Source: Rugalucina vietnamica
Taxonomy: Eukaryota > Mollusca > Bivalvia > Lucinida > Lucinidae
Reading direction: 5' to 3'
Assembly (NCBI GenBank): GCA_964017185.1
Contig: OZ024871.1
Coordinates: forward strand, 28,806,488-28,870,487
DNA: 64,000 bases
Shown here: positions 43,755 through 56,659 of the stretch, in pieces
How positions within the stretch are numbered: position 1 is the first letter of the stretch
Layout: every line of letters begins with the position of its first letter
Notes under the pieces: model-generated
What the model was told of the DNA's origin: nothing
Databases searched by the model: none
What the model saw: only the letters and a program-made list of their open reading frames with translations
Translations under genes and position numbers: made by a program

Positions 43755-44796
43755 TGTTGTAGTTCTGGTTGATTATGGTTTGGCTTTGAAGTTTTCAAGT
43801 GTGCTGTTTGCACCTTATGTACATTTTCATATCATTTACATGTAGTTAAGTTCGGGTAACTGATTCAAGTCGATTTCAATTTCTACTTGAGTCGAACTTT
43901 ATTCGACGAAGTCGTTTAAGAACATTTTGTGACCCAGATTTTAACTTATATGGATGGAAGAAACCGAGTGTCATGGAATCATTATTGATCCATATACACA
44001 CCATTTTCCAATGTAAATTATGTTTCTTTTATTTTTTTATTACATTCATATTTTATCTTCATATCTTCGCTGAAAGATTGATAATAATTATCACTTCAAA
44101 TGGAATGTACGGGAACAATTTACTGTGTCGGTGCTCTTGAAAATCTGATTTATGTGACGTAAAAAATATTCCATACAAAAACGTATGAATGAATCGACGA
44201 ACTATTTTCTGTTGCGAAACTTGTAATGCGATTTTATGAATGAAAAGCATTATCCCGCGTGAATAACAGTGGCCAGCCTGTTGTATAGTAGCACAACAGG
44301 TACGAGATGATATTCTCAAACGATCCTATTGGTTGGGTAAACAATAAGCTGGCGATTTACCGTACCAATACCAGGGAAAAGTTAAATTCATAATTTATGC
44401 CGTACCGGCTGTTTAGGCTATTAGAACTGTTGGAAAACTGACCTTGAATTCTAAATAACCGACAAATCATTTGCTATTTATAGGCAGCAAAGGTCAAATG
44501 ATTGAATCGATTACATAAATCATATTTGCAATTAATGGCTTGCATTTTGCATCATTGCATTCTCTCTTATTTAATGTCTAAATTTATATGCACACAAAGA
44601 ATGCGGCAAATTTTGCTTTAAAAGTGCATTTTATACCCAGAAGCGTCTTGCAGACGACAATTATTACCCTGCGTGTAACCCCAGTTTTAACTTTTTCTGT
44701 TAAAAGGAATCTTTGTCCAGTATTGAAAATAGGAAATAAAACAGAGGACCCCATTGTTCCTGAGAACGCACACCTGAAGCCTGATTTTGGGGCATT
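43755..44796. other. unassigned, duplicate of 34792-35829
   Basis: No gene recognised. Confidence 0.4.
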
Positions 44797-45257
44797 TAGT
44801 AATCATAAAATGACCTTGACATTGAATACTCACACACCTTTATTGATTTTATAAGTTTCAAGTCTAAGGCTGCAATCGTTTCAAAAATCCAATGTTTTCA
44901 CTTTTTTTTTCATATAAAAGCCAGTTTCCATATTTGACCTTGTGGTAAAATCGGTCAAGGTCACCCTTTGGTCATCATTAGCAAACTATGATGGGTTAAG
45001 GTCCCTAATGCTATATACCCAAGTTTCAGGAATATCAGCCCACGGATTCTGGAGAAAGAGATGTTTGAGCATTTGTGAGCATGGCAGCCATGTTGAGAAG
45101 AATTCAATCCAGATTCAGTATAAAATTTTGCCCCCCCCCCCCCCCAAAGCATGGAGGCTAAAATTTCACTTTCAAAAGCACAGTGATTTCTGAGATAACC
45201 ATATTTTTACTTTTGATAATTTAAAGACCTTGGGCCAAGGTCAAGAAATGACCTTCA
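44797..45257 (+). repeat. L-rep diverged fragment (copy 2)
   Basis: Duplicate of 35830-36290, with the poly(C) tract three bases longer and one substitution at 45182. Confidence 0.6.
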
Positions 45258-45571
45258 CATTACTACAGGTATGTCGTGTTATTTGAAAGTTAAAGAATAA
45301 AGCAATAAAGAAGGTAATCTCTTAAGTTTTGTTATTACATTTATCATATACATCAATTTACAACTTTTGTAAATTTTGAAAAGGTAATTTTTCCATTGAT
45401 GTCATTGCTTAAAATTCCCAAAATTTTGCCAATTTTCATGATCTTCGATTTTCACCATTGCCAATGCAAAATTCCTTTGCAAAAATTCATTTTGTTTATA
45501 AGAATGCAAGTCCTGAAAGGACAAACTAAGACCCAAGATATTGACAGTAAAAAGATCCTATCGTCCACCAA

Positions 45572-45709
45572 GCAAACCTTTTCTGCGAAAAAACATTATC
45601 AGACTGAGGCGAGGTTTTCGATTTTAATTACATTGTACATGTGCAAACCTTTTCTGCGAAAAAACATAATCAGAGGCGAGGTTTTCGACTTTAATTACAT
45701 TGTACATGT
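45572..45709 (+). repeat. ~70-bp direct repeat (copy 2)
   Basis: Duplicate of 36605-36742. Confidence 0.85.
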
Positions 45710-45919
45710 AGTTGATGAAATATAAATGTTTTAGACCCATTGTTCAATTTTTCAATCATGATAAAACTAATGAAAATCATCGTCTTCCCTTCGTCGTATA
45801 TCTTTTTTAAAGATATTTTTTGTTAAGTTTATTTATACATTAGAGATGGGGGTTTATCTTAACAACCATGTGTCCCATTTTGCGCGATAACACAGCGATT
45901 TTCAAAATTTAACAATTCA

Positions 45920-46107
45920 TTTAGTTCGAAAATGCAGCCCATTATCTTTCATCATTTTCAATGCTTTTCATGTGACAATCAAATTGAAAAGGAGGAAACT
46001 CAACATGGTTCAATTTCGAGTTTAATGGTCTTCCTGTTGCGTGATTGATTTTGCATGTGATTTAGTCTGCTAGAATATTCCTTAAGTACGCATCCGATTA
46101 TATTAGT
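45920..46107. repeat. R4 dispersed repeat (copy 2)
   Basis: Duplicate of 36953-37140. Confidence 0.65.
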
Positions 46108-46426
46108 GTACCAGCCAATGTTTTGTATATAGAACGAAAAGTACAGAAACAACGTAACACCGGTACGCATGCTGAAACGGTTTGTCCTTGGGTTGGCGCT
46201 GAAAAAACGCGACACGTTTGTGATAATAGAGGGATTTTTGGGTTATTATTTCGAGAACGACGAGACTTTTAGTTTGGCTGATATGTATAGCGCGGCAAAT
46301 ACCCGAACTGTCCTAATAGCAATAACCAGTTGTTTAACACACCGCATGCAGTTCATATATGAGTGTGCCAACAAATACTAACAAACGCGCATGTAACAAA
46401 GTCTTCAGAATCATTGGTCGAAATGG

Positions 46427-47240
46427 GTGGCATCGATCGAGTACAGCTCTGCCATGCATATTGTCCTATCAAGCGATCAAAACATGACAAACCACAAATT
46501 TATTACAAAGCGCCATAATCTTCTCAGCATTTTTACGAGCGTTCTGCTTGATGTAAGTACAAAAACAACGTCGTTTGTTGAGGAATTTCCATAATGGGTC
46601 GAAGCTGCTGGATTTTAATGACGGCTATTCATTTTTATGTACTGGTACACGTTTGCTTTGACAATGAGTTTCTTTTGAAGCCTGTGAAAACAAAAAAGTA
46701 CGCATTTGTGATGACATTGAAAAATCAAAACAGTGAACCACGAACAAAAAATAGGCAAGATTTTATACGTCTTCTAGTTGCTGTTTACCAAAAGGTGTAC
46801 ATTCAGCTACCTTAATTAATTGGAATGCACCTGTACAGTTCCAGCTTTAGCGGCTTTATTAAATGGTTGTTTTATTTACAATAAGAATTATGACGTGTTA
46901 AAACAATATTTTGAAAGTCAGCCCTACGATCGTGACCTGTTGGAAAATGTATATAAACAATGCGTCTGAAGAAACGCATATATTCCAGTTCTAATAAAAC
47001 CATTTGCTTCGTAAATTGTTTTAGTATACCAGGAAATTGACTCACCGGTGTCGTGTTATATCTCTGAGATCATTCGCACAATTCGAAGCAAAAACAACTG
47101 TAATAGCCTAATTCCATTTAAGAACATTACAACCAGACAGCAGACATACCCAATTACAAACAAATGATATACTTTGTTGCCTTTTATGACAGCATCGAAA
47201 GTTTTCAATTAACTCTGTAGACGAAAAGCACTTAAAGATT
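46427..47240. repeat. R3 dispersed repeat, continuing past the duplication edge
   Basis: Duplicate of 37460-38258. Here the sequence continues naturally (AAGCACTTAAAGATT) as in 3270-3290, so 47225 is the true right breakpoint. Confidence 0.65.
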
Positions 47241-47248
47241 AAGTAACT

Positions 47249-47453
47249 TGAGCCGCTGCACAAGAAAACCAACAATCTGCATATGCGAAAACAAAGACGC
47301 AAATCAGTTGATCAGCACCTTTGTTTTCGGTACACGCATGATACAATTCCTCTTATTCTTTAATCCGAAATTTCAAGCTTCTAACCTTCTTCTGTGTTTG
47401 TACAGTCTGGTTTGTGTCGGACCTAATCGTTGGTTTTCTCATGCACAGGCTCG
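47249..47453. mobile_element. MITE-B, internally deleted
   Basis: Left end TGAGCCGCTGCACAAGAAAA; right end TTGGTTTTCTCATGCACAGG then CTCG. The central palindrome is reduced to CAGTTGATCAGCACC. Confidence 0.7.
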
Positions 47454-47832
47454 TATAGCTATTCTATGAACATTACGCGTTGAGCTGAATTATTCACGGG
47501 AAATGGTTTGTTTCTATTTTGCTGCTAAAACTGTTTACTTTCCAAATCAGACTTTTAAAAAAAAACGTCCATTCTTCTATTTGATGCTACAATGCTTCGT
47601 GACAGAAACTTGGGTGTCTCCTCGAGACACTTCCGAGGTGTTATAAAAAGTAATGATAAAACGTGAAACATCACTATAAATGTTCAATGGACCCTCACCC
47701 TCGCCCCACAAGTGAAGATGACAATACATCACCCTCCAAAATTGGCTATTTTACACACTGTGGGTGGGGTAGCGAAAGGTTAAAGCAGGTAATGATACTT
47801 AAACTAAGAAGACATAAACTTAGAGATTTTCG
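47454..47832. other. no recognised feature
   Basis: No repeat partner or credible gene is found. Confidence 0.4.
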
Positions 47833-48108
47833 TCATCACGAAAACATGTCCGTGACATGTATACCCCCTTGAACCCCACTTTTATATAGCAAAACTGGGG
47901 TATGCAGGGGTATACCTATTTTTCTTATTTTTGCTCCAAAACATAGATTGTGGGTACTCGTTAGCTCGCCGAGGCGGTTCTAACGTGTATCCACAACTAT
48001 GTTTTGAGCAAAAATAAGAAAAATATAAAAAAAAAATTCAGCTGAAAATTTTCAATTTTTAAAGCTCGAAAAATCTCTGTTTATTGTATGGGCAAGTTTT
48101 CATAATGT
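47833..48108. mobile_element. MITE-A copy
   Basis: It runs from CATCACGAAAACATGTCCGT to GGGCAAGTTTTCATAATG. One central arm has lost a few bases (CGTTAGCTCGCCGAGGCGG). Confidence 0.8.
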
Positions 48109-48495
48109 GTTTTCACAACATCATGACCATAGATGTCTGCTTGATAATGTATAATCCTTGTTTAGGCCTGTATAGCTATAATCCTGCCAACATTGGCCAA
48201 GTCTTTTATTAGGCATTTTTATTTCCTCAATATCAAGACCTTTCCCAATTACTTTTGAAAACCTGAAAATCAGACTTTAAAGAATCTTAATGCTATATTA
48301 CTGCAGAAGAATAGTGAATTGTATACCATATTTTGATCACAACGTACAGAGTTTGGTCGTAAATGTCTTCTCTACTTAATAAAATCATAAAATACTGATC
48401 AGATAAAGATTCATTGCTTTGTTTTCATTCGAACGGATTTGGTAATTCTTCAAAGCTTCACGTCGCATTGAATATACACTATGGAGACGCCAACA
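48109..48495. other. no recognised feature
   Basis: This stretch lies between two MITE-A copies. Nothing is identified in it. Confidence 0.4.
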
Positions 48496-48774
48496 CATTA
48501 CGAAAACTTGCCCATGCAATATACAGAGATTTTTTGACCTTTAAAAATTGAAAATTTTCAGCTGAAAAATTTTGATATTTTTCTTATTTTTGCTCAAAAC
48601 ATAGATTGTGGGTACCCGTTAGAACCGCCTCGGCGAGGCGGTTCTATTTAGTACCCACAATCTATGTTTTGGAGCAAAAATGAGAAAAAAGGCATACCCC
48701 TGCAAACCCCAGTTTTACTATATAAAGGTGGGGTTTGAGGGGGATATACTTTACACGGACATGTTTTCCTGATG
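48496..48774. mobile_element. MITE-A, best-preserved copy
   Basis: It runs from CATTACGAAAACTTGCCCAT to CGGACATGTTTTCCTGATG. The centre GAACCGCCTCGGCGAGGCGG is a perfect palindrome. It lies in opposite orientation to the copy at 47833. Confidence 0.82.
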
Positions 48775-49049
48775 TCAACACGTTCTCAGTTGTCAAGAAC
48801 ATGGTTCTTTTTGAGGAATACAAAAAAATCAAGATTCCACTGCCAATGAAAGTTATTTTCCGACACGATGCTAGACTTATTTTTCTCTTCGCTTGTTTTG
48901 CGATGATACTTACTTATTCTTCCTAAAGAATAACGTATAATTATGTTATGACGTATAATTATGTTAATGTAAAAATGCAAAAGAAACAATTCCAGATTAT
49001 TTAAGAAGCATTTTTTTCACTTTAACGACCAAGATTGGCAATTTTTAAA
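48775..49049. other. no recognised feature
   Basis: A 26-bp near-direct repeat (ACGTATAATTATGTTA twice, 48930-48966) is the only structure seen. Confidence 0.4.
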
Positions 49050-51002
49050 CCAGAGGACCATTGGTCCTGTAAACGCTCACCTGAGACCTGAGATATATAC
49101 CAATAATTTTGTTTGACTAGAATGGTAATATACATGTATATAACCCCAGGGCAGGGTCAGTGCAACCTCTGGAGTCAATTTCTTTAATAAATCATAAAGA
49201 TTCAGTCATTTGCAAATTGACTGCACGTTTTGCCCTTCAAATGACATTATAACAATTTTCCCCATTCAAATGCTAAGGCAACCTAAGTTGAATTTGCCAT
49301 AAAAAGGTCAATGTCATCCCAGGGTCATGATTTATACAAACTTTGAAGAGCTCCATTGTTTGATGCTTCATGCCAAGTTTCAAAATCATAGGCCTTCTAG
49401 TACTGGAGAAGAAGATTTTTAAAGGTTTTTGCTATTTATAGCCATGGCAGCCATATTGGTCATGTGACCTTGACCATTTATACAAACTTTCATTCACTCT
49501 TCCTAAGAATGTTCCACATAAAGTTTGGCTTTAATTAGCCAAGCGGTTTCAGAGAAGATGTTTCAATATTATGATCATACACATGTATATAGCCCCGGGG
49601 CAGGGGCAGACAACCCCCCAGGGCCCAAAATATTTTCATAAACATAAATCTTCTGTCCATTTGCTCATTCCTAGCAAGTTTTTTGCCATTAAATGACATT
49701 TTCCTATTTTTTTTCACATTCAAGTGCATGGGCGGCCTAAGTTGACCTTGCCGTAAAAAAGGTCAAGGTCATCACAGGGTCATGATTTATACAAACTTTG
49801 TAGAACTCCATTGCCTGATGCTTCATGCCAAGTTTCAAAATCATAGGCCTTCTGGTTCTGAAGGAGAATATTTTAAGGGGTTTTGCTATTTATAGCCATG
49901 GCGGCCATCTTGGTCATGTGACCTTGACCATTTATACAAACTTTCATTCACTTTCACTGCTCCACATAAAGTTTGGCTTTGATTGGCCAAGTGGTTTCAG
50001 AGAAGAAGATCTTTGAATATCACTGTAATATACATGTATATTACCCCGGGGTGGGGGCAGACAGACCCCTGGGGTCCATTTTTTTTAGAATCATCAATTT
50101 TATGTCCATTTGCCCATTTCCTGCAAGTTTATCTCTACAAATGACATTTTAACACTTTTCCCCATTCAAATGCATGAGCGGCCTATGTTGACCATGCCAT
50201 AAAATAGGTCAAGGTCATCACAGGGTCATGATTTATATAAACTTTGTAGAGCTCCAGTCACTGCTGCTTCACACCAAGTTTCAAAATCATTGGCCTTCTG
50301 ATTCTGGAGAAGAAGATTTTTAAAGTTTTTTTTTCTATTTAAAGCCATGGCAGCCATCTTGGTCATATGACCTTGACCATTTATATAAACTTTCTTTCCC
50401 TTTTCCCATGGATGCTCCATGTGAAGTTTGGCTTTGATTGTCCAAGCGGTTTCAGGCGAGAAGATGTTTCATTATTATGAAAATATACATGTATATAGCC
50501 CCGGGGCAGGGGCAGACAACCCCCCCCCAGGAGCTAAAATTTTCCATTAACATTAATCTTCTGTCCACTTGCCTATTCCCAGAAAGTTTTACCCATTAAA
50601 TAGCATTTCACCATTTTTCCCATTCAAATGCATTGGCGACCTAAGTTGACCTTGCCGTAAAATAGGTCATGGTCATCCTTGGGTCATGATTTATATGAAC
50701 TATGATGGGTCCACGTCCCCAATGCTACATACCAAGTTTCTGGAAAAGAAGATTTTTAAATGTTTTTGCTATTTATAGCCATGGCGGCCATCTTGGTCAT
50801 GTGACCTGGACCATTTATATAAACTTTCGTTCCCCCTTCCTAAGGATGCTCCACATGAAGTATGGCTTTGATTGGCCAAGCGGTTTCAGAGGAGAAGATC
50901 TTTGAAATTATGGACGGACGACGACGACGGACGACGACGGACGGACGCCGGAGCATGGCCATCCTATAAGCTCACCTTGTGAGCCTTCGGCTCAGGTGAG
51001 CT
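49050..51002 (+). mobile_element. L-rep copy 2, long bivalve repeat
   Basis: Bounded by GCTCACCTGAG (49075) and CTCAGGTGAGCT (50991). It has four internal units marked by GCCATGGCNGCCAT at about 49440, 49897, 50345 and 50777. The GACGGACGACGACGG stretch and CGGAGCATGGCCATCC lie before the right end. It is uninterrupted, unlike copy 1. The open frames are repeat readings. Confidence 0.72.
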
Positions 51003-51209
51003 AAAAAAAACTCGGTCAGTTTTGTTGTCTAAAATGGTGAAAACTTGGTCAGTTTTGTTGTCCAAAATGGTGATTGCTGCACATAAGAAATAAATTTAAA
51101 TTGGAATTTCGACATTTTGATTATGTTTGCAGTAGTAGAGATAAGGAAATGAAAGCAATTATATATTTTTAAGTACGCTATTTTATATTTTTTAAATATT
51201 TTACCCCAT

Positions 51210-51823
51210 GTAACGGAGTGGACATTGTAACGGAGTTGACAATTATAAACCGTTTTCTTCAACAAATGTAGTAAATGTTTCATTTACTTTCTTTTATCTA
51301 TAATACTCTACACACTTTTGTTTGATTGTTAATCACATGTGCATCCCTCAAAAACTGTCTTGTGGTTGTCATTAGACTGTTAAAAGTAAAGTATGTCAAC
51401 TCCGTTACAAAACTCATTGTAACGGAGTTGACATTTTAGGCTTTTTGTAACGGAGTGGACCGTAACGGATTGCAATTTAATAACATTTTATAATTAAGCT
51501 TCTTTATTCAGTAATGTTATCGTGAAAACTGAACATTAACCACACCTGGGTATGATCATTATTCTATGTGTTTCACTGATTTTGACTTGCTGCATTTTAT
51601 CTATATGAAACAGTATGAGCGGAGTGGACCAAACATTAGTATACGCATCATAGGAATCACTAAAAGCAATTTTTACTAAACTAATAACTACGTAAGAGTT
51701 TTCACTAGCATATTATTTACTATTTTCACAGTACAGTATCTGCACATTCTGATCAACAATTTTGTTTACAAATAAGTATTTACCAAATTATGGACAAAAA
51801 TATCGATCGTAAAGGAGTTGACA
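51210..51823. repeat. cluster of the 15-mer GTAACGGAGTTGACA
   Basis: Near-exact copies lie at 51210, 51227, 51395 (inverted), 51419, 51447 and 51809, with partial ones at 51462 and 51617. Positions 11 and 15 vary (T/G; A/C). Spacing is irregular and the DNA between is AT-rich and not repeated, so this is not a tandem array. Confidence 0.85.
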
Positions 51824-51849
51824 TAAAAGTGAGGGACACATGTTACGGA

Positions 51850-52425
51850 TGTGATAAATCACACATACAACGGCAAGCATCGATTTACTGGAGTTATTTA
51901 GCTTAGATTTCATCTTAACTAACAATTCCTGGCAAAACACGGCATCATTTTGATAATTAATCTGATAGAAATACTCAAACACCCCGCAAACCTGTGAAAG
52001 GGACATGCTGATTTTGCATATGTGGGGGTTGTTCCGTCGTTGGCTTTCTTACAAAATGTTGCCTGTTGCAAAACAAGCATGTTTAGATTTACGTATGTGT
52101 ATTAGTTAAATGAAACACATAGAAAATTTCAAATTATTTTGCTTATTTTGTGATATATCGTGATAAATACCACAGGGGCATAGGAATTCACGTTATTTTT
52201 GAAATGACTGATTTCCATGTACAACATCGTGCCAGGCGACGACACATGATCCAACTTAACGTCATAAAAACATGGCTCTGACCAATGTGATTGGACGTTG
52301 TAAATGTCATGTCGTCATCGATGCCGTTCCGCTGTTTGAACACACACTGTGTGTAAATTCTCTATTGTAAATGTTATCGCCTTGGTAATTTTTCAACAAG
52401 CGATAGAGAGAAATCGATTTAAATA
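51850..52425. other. no recognised feature
   Basis: No gene, repeat copy or tandem structure is identified. Confidence 0.4.
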
Positions 52426-52429
52426 TTAA

Positions 52430-55400
52430 GGGGTGCTCACACCACAGCGTATAGCGCCAACGTATGCCGACGTATGAGATATTTTGTCCATACGTTGGTG
52501 TACGTTGCATACGTTCGGCATAAGTTTTGCATAAGTTAGGGGTACGCTACAATACGCTGGCATACGTTGTCGTACGTTGTGTACGCCCATAAATTTTGTG
52601 CATGCACAAAATTTCCAACGTATGCCGACGTACTGATAATACGTTACTCATAAGTTAGGCGTACGCAACGAATACGTTATGCATAAGTTCATGAACGTTA
52701 CCTGTAAGTTACTCATACGTTCGCATACGTTGTCGTACGCCAAAGCTCACCTGGATTTTTGTTTAGCGTATGAGAAGCGAATGCATAACGCATTACCAAC
52801 GTACGAGCAGCGTGCTCGGAACGTACGCAGCGTATGTTAAACGTGCGAAGAACGTACTCAGCGTATGCACAACTTACGCGTAGCGCATTGGGCAGCGTTC
52901 GGGATTTTATGTATAAAAATGGAATGAATAGGGACTGTGTTCATGATTAAATAGCCACATGGAAGCATCAAAATAATATAGCCTACTCGGCCAACAACAA
53001 ATTGGACAATAAATTGTATTCACTGTTGTATTATCGTCCAGAGAATATTTTTTGTAAGAACTGGATGCATTCAAAGCTCATATTCGATGACCCTTTATAA
53101 AATTATCGACATATAAAGTATGAAAGATTTGTTGAGACGTCGCGTCAGAAGTTGCCGTCATACGGAAAAGTCGACATAACGATTTATAAATGTACGTGTA
53201 ACATACTTATTTGTGGAGGCATTCTGCTCAAATTTCAACAAAATACTCGTTTTGAAATGCGCAATCCGATAAATGTTGAATTTATATTTTGTTGCGTCGC
53301 ATTTTAGCGTGGTACAGATTTTCGGGGCGATTTTGTCTAAAAACCGGGCTGTAAACTTGTAACAACGTTCTGCACTACCGAGCATTCAAATAAACATAGC
53401 TCGGTAATTATTCCGTCGAATTTAATGCGGAAGCATTCTGCGTTTTTACAAATGATTTTTGATGTGGCGCACATTTGCATTCTTAAATGCGTTGACTATA
53501 ACGACCGAGGATAAAGCGTTTAATGAATGTCATAACCTGTAAACTTTGCGTTTTTAAGAACATTTAACTGTGATAATCTCAGTTTCCATGGCAATCAGTT
53601 TAGTTTATGTTACGCATTGCATCATTTTGATTTATATTTATATGTACAAATACACATGGAGTTGACTAATATTATTATTTTAGTTCTAAACATTATATTT
53701 TTCGAAATATGAGCGATTATTTCAAAACGGAAAATATGTCACAATTTTCTAAAACGGCAAATCACATTAGCATACAAGAAAAATTATCGTAGCTTGCCTA
53801 TTCTGACGTGTTTGCAAACTATTACTTCACAATTCGTATGCGTTGGTAAAATGTTTGGCGCATTTTATTAAACTTTCAAGCCAATTGACGTTAGAGAAAC
53901 AACACATTGCCGGTAGTTTTTGCGTTTGATGGATATGTCACAATATTAGAAAGTGACGTTTTTTTCTTAATATTTGATCCTCACACGGATTTTAAATGCA
54001 GAATTGCAGCGGTATTTTAGTTGCTATTATTTATCCTCATACATTGATCAAGTACTAACATAATGACTGACATTTAAACAAATTTTCATTTGATTATTTG
54101 TACACGTTACAAAGAAGAGATGCAATGAAAAGCCGTATATTCATTTGTAACAATTTTCAAAAACCGTCAAATTTTGTGAAGTATCGAAACTAGCTATGGT
54201 ATTTGCAAACACAAGACATAGCTATATGTAGGCATATCAAACAAATAAAGTGATGACAGTAATCCTCACATTCTAAAGTCGTAGTGTATGAAATTTTGTC
54301 CTAAAACTACAAGTATTAAATTGTTGGCGAATTTTTAAATGTACGTTTACAGTTTGTAACACAGACGAAAAATGACGTATTTTTAACGTCGCGTTATATT
54401 TGCGTTAAATACTGTCATCAAACATGCTATCGTAAAGACATTTTATCTTCATTTTATGTGATCTATGAAGAGCACTTGTTAGTTAATAACTGAAGAATGA
54501 ACACAAAATACTGATAATCTGCCTCAAGTATGCATGCTATAGGACAGTGTGGTTAGCATGACTGAGCTTCCTAACTCGACTGGAGCTTGCTTATTGTGGA
54601 AGTAAAAGCTTTTACTGTCGCTACATAAATCACTCTACTTTCTTTTTCGTCCATCGCTGTTACCACACGCTTCATGTTCATGACATACTATGGCATTTGG
54701 TGAGTATCTTGAAGAAGTTATATACTGTTCGAAACGAAACCTAAACGTTCACGTTCAAATATGAAACGCCGTAATTTACGTCGATTTTAACGTTACAAAC
54801 ATGAAGGCAATACCTGACGCGACGTCTGAATATTAAAGTCACTTCCGAATATCAAAGGTAGCTGAAAATTTAAGCAGGTAGATTCCACAATATGCTGGTT
54901 TCAGTACGTGTATATCGAATGATTACATTTTGTAGAAATGAAAAGTTGTTGAGAAATTGTTATGGGAGACTTCCTTAGCTGTGAGAAGTGTTAAGATTGA
55001 AACAGAAACAGACGCGAATCTTAAAAAACGTTACCCTGACATCATAATATATGTTTCTACTAGGTCTACTCAAGTAAGACAAGAATACAAGCAGTGACAA
55101 TTTGTTTGTTTCGATTTTGGTGTGCATGGAAGCTTAGTCACTAAAATACATGTATCGAATACGATGAACTATTGCACAATTAAGTATAGTTTATGAGTTA
55201 TACCATGCAAGTTTTCAGCTCCAGTCAATTATTTGTCATTATCGATGATTTTGTCACTTTTGTTAAGTGACCCATAAACTCAGTTCTACCTAATTAGGAA
55301 ATGATTCTTCTGAGAAACGATATAAGAAATCCACAAAATGCACCCGAAGAATCAGGTGTGTAGATTACTTTGGTCATTTTAATTTCCTTTTATTTATTTA

Positions 55401-55797
55401 TTTATTTATTTATTTCCATTTTTACTGGATATATGTTTGACTCCCTTTTTTGAAGAACGTCAAGTTCGTTAGAAGCACGCTATGCATACGTTTGGAATAC
55501 GTCAGACGTACGTTGTTCATACGCTCCTAATAAGTCACGAACGCTATGCTAACGCTGGGCGCACGCTGTAATACGCTGTTATAAGTCATGATACGCCAGG
55601 GATACGTTATGAATAAGCTACTCATACGTTAGACATACGTTCCGTGCGCTAAGCATACGCTTTGCATACGTTCAGAGAAAGCATTTTCCGGATTTTTAGC
55701 ATAGAATGAACAGCGTATGAAAACGTACAATAACGTACTGGGTGTTTTTTCATACGCTGCTCATACGTTGGCTAATACGTTGTGGTCTGAGCGGGCC
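52430..55797. mobile_element. TTAA-flanked transposon with subterminal CGTATG arrays
   Basis: TTAA occurs at 52426-52429 and 55798-55801. Next to these, the termini GGTGCTCACACCACAGCGTA (from 52432) and the mirror ending TAATACGTTGTGGTCTGAGC (to 55792) form imperfect ~24-bp inverted repeats. Both ends carry dense arrays of CATACGTT / CGTACG-type hexamers (52430-52910 and 55490-55797). The 2.5-kb middle is AT-rich; the 75-codon minus frame at 53158-53385 is unrecognised, so no transposase is evident. TTAA duplication is known for piggyBac and Kolobok superfamilies; the terminal bases do not settle which. Confidence 0.72.
55388..55415 (+). repeat. (TTTA)n microsatellite
   Basis: About seven TTTA units inside the TTAA-flanked element. 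Confidence 0.9.
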
Positions 55798-55801
55798 TTA
55801 A

Positions 55802-56221
55802 ACAATGAGTTTGTTTTTTATGTTCATGGAGCTATTAACCACACTGAGTTGCTATTGAAGCTAACATGAACCCCTTCGGGGTTCATTCACTTTGCACACG
55901 ACCCACTGTGGTTCATTCAGAAAAATTGAAAATATCATCGTGGAAACGTCGCTAGGTAGTATTTTCACATGTACATGAATGTAACAAACAGTCTAAAGAA
56001 AACCGAGAGGAGCTCTGAATGTGAAACTTAATTTATCAACTGCTAATGTCGCCGACAACAAATGAGTTAAAGTATATCCCCTAACGCATTGCAAATTAAC
56101 CCTCAGCTTCCATTAATGATTATGCATCACAATTTAACCACATTTTCTTGATTTGAACGAATGCAATTTATCATTGGAACCAAAACATTTTATCATTTGA
56201 GCCAATGCACTTTATCCTTAA
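55802..56221. other. no recognised feature
   Basis: A small hairpin (GAACCCCTTCGGGGTTC, 55869-55885) is the only structure seen. Confidence 0.45.
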
Positions 56222-56340
56222 AACAATCTCCAGTAAGCGACCATTTATACAATTTCCCATCACTTAAGTTATCCTAGAGGGCAAATATCGTCTGACATTT
56301 AATTCTGGTCTGCATGAGAATGCGCCATTTGCAGTATGTC
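56222..56340. repeat. R5 dispersed repeat
   Basis: It matches 10405-10560 (GGCAAATATCGTCTGACATT, TAATTCTGGTCTGCATGAG) and is broken at the SINE-B insertion. Confidence 0.6.
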
Positions 56341-56477
56341 TAGTGATTGGCTGGTAATTGGCTAGTGGTAGAACGCCGGACTCCGAATCTAGAGGTCCTG
56401 GGTTCGATCCCTACAGGCGTCACAGTGTTGTGTCCTTGAACAAGACACATTAACTCCCTACAGTACTGGTTAAACCC

Positions 56478-56478
<1 letters not shown>
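56341..56478 (+). mobile_element. SINE-B, tRNA-derived SINE
   Basis: A box TGGCTAGTGGTAGAACGCC and B box GGTTCGATCCC are correctly spaced. The body GTGTTGTGTCCTTGAACAAG is shared with 25190. It ends in the TAA microsatellite, which probably grew from its tail. It is not a functional tRNA. Confidence 0.75.
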
Positions 56479-56531
<53 letters not shown>

Positions 56532-56552
56532 TCATGAATTATAATAATAATA

Positions 56553-56592
<40 letters not shown>
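56479..56592 (+). repeat. (TAA)n followed by (TTA)n
   Basis: About 17 TAA units, a short spacer, then about 13 TTA units, giving a pair of complementary microsatellites. Confidence 0.92.
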
Positions 56593-56593
<1 letters not shown>

Positions 56594-56659
56594 GCCATGT
56601 AAAAATACGGCAATTCTCGTGAGCGCGTGCTGTTAATACATGGCTTTAACTTATGCTTG

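Larger units (their letters stand above)
38263..47225. repeat. tandem segmental duplication, copy 2
   Basis: 8963 bp, direct orientation, beginning TTTGGATCTTTTGC and ending GTAGACGAA. It is shorter than copy 1 mainly through contraction of the TAAA arrays (offset 8988 on the left, 8963-8967 on the right). Confidence 0.92.
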
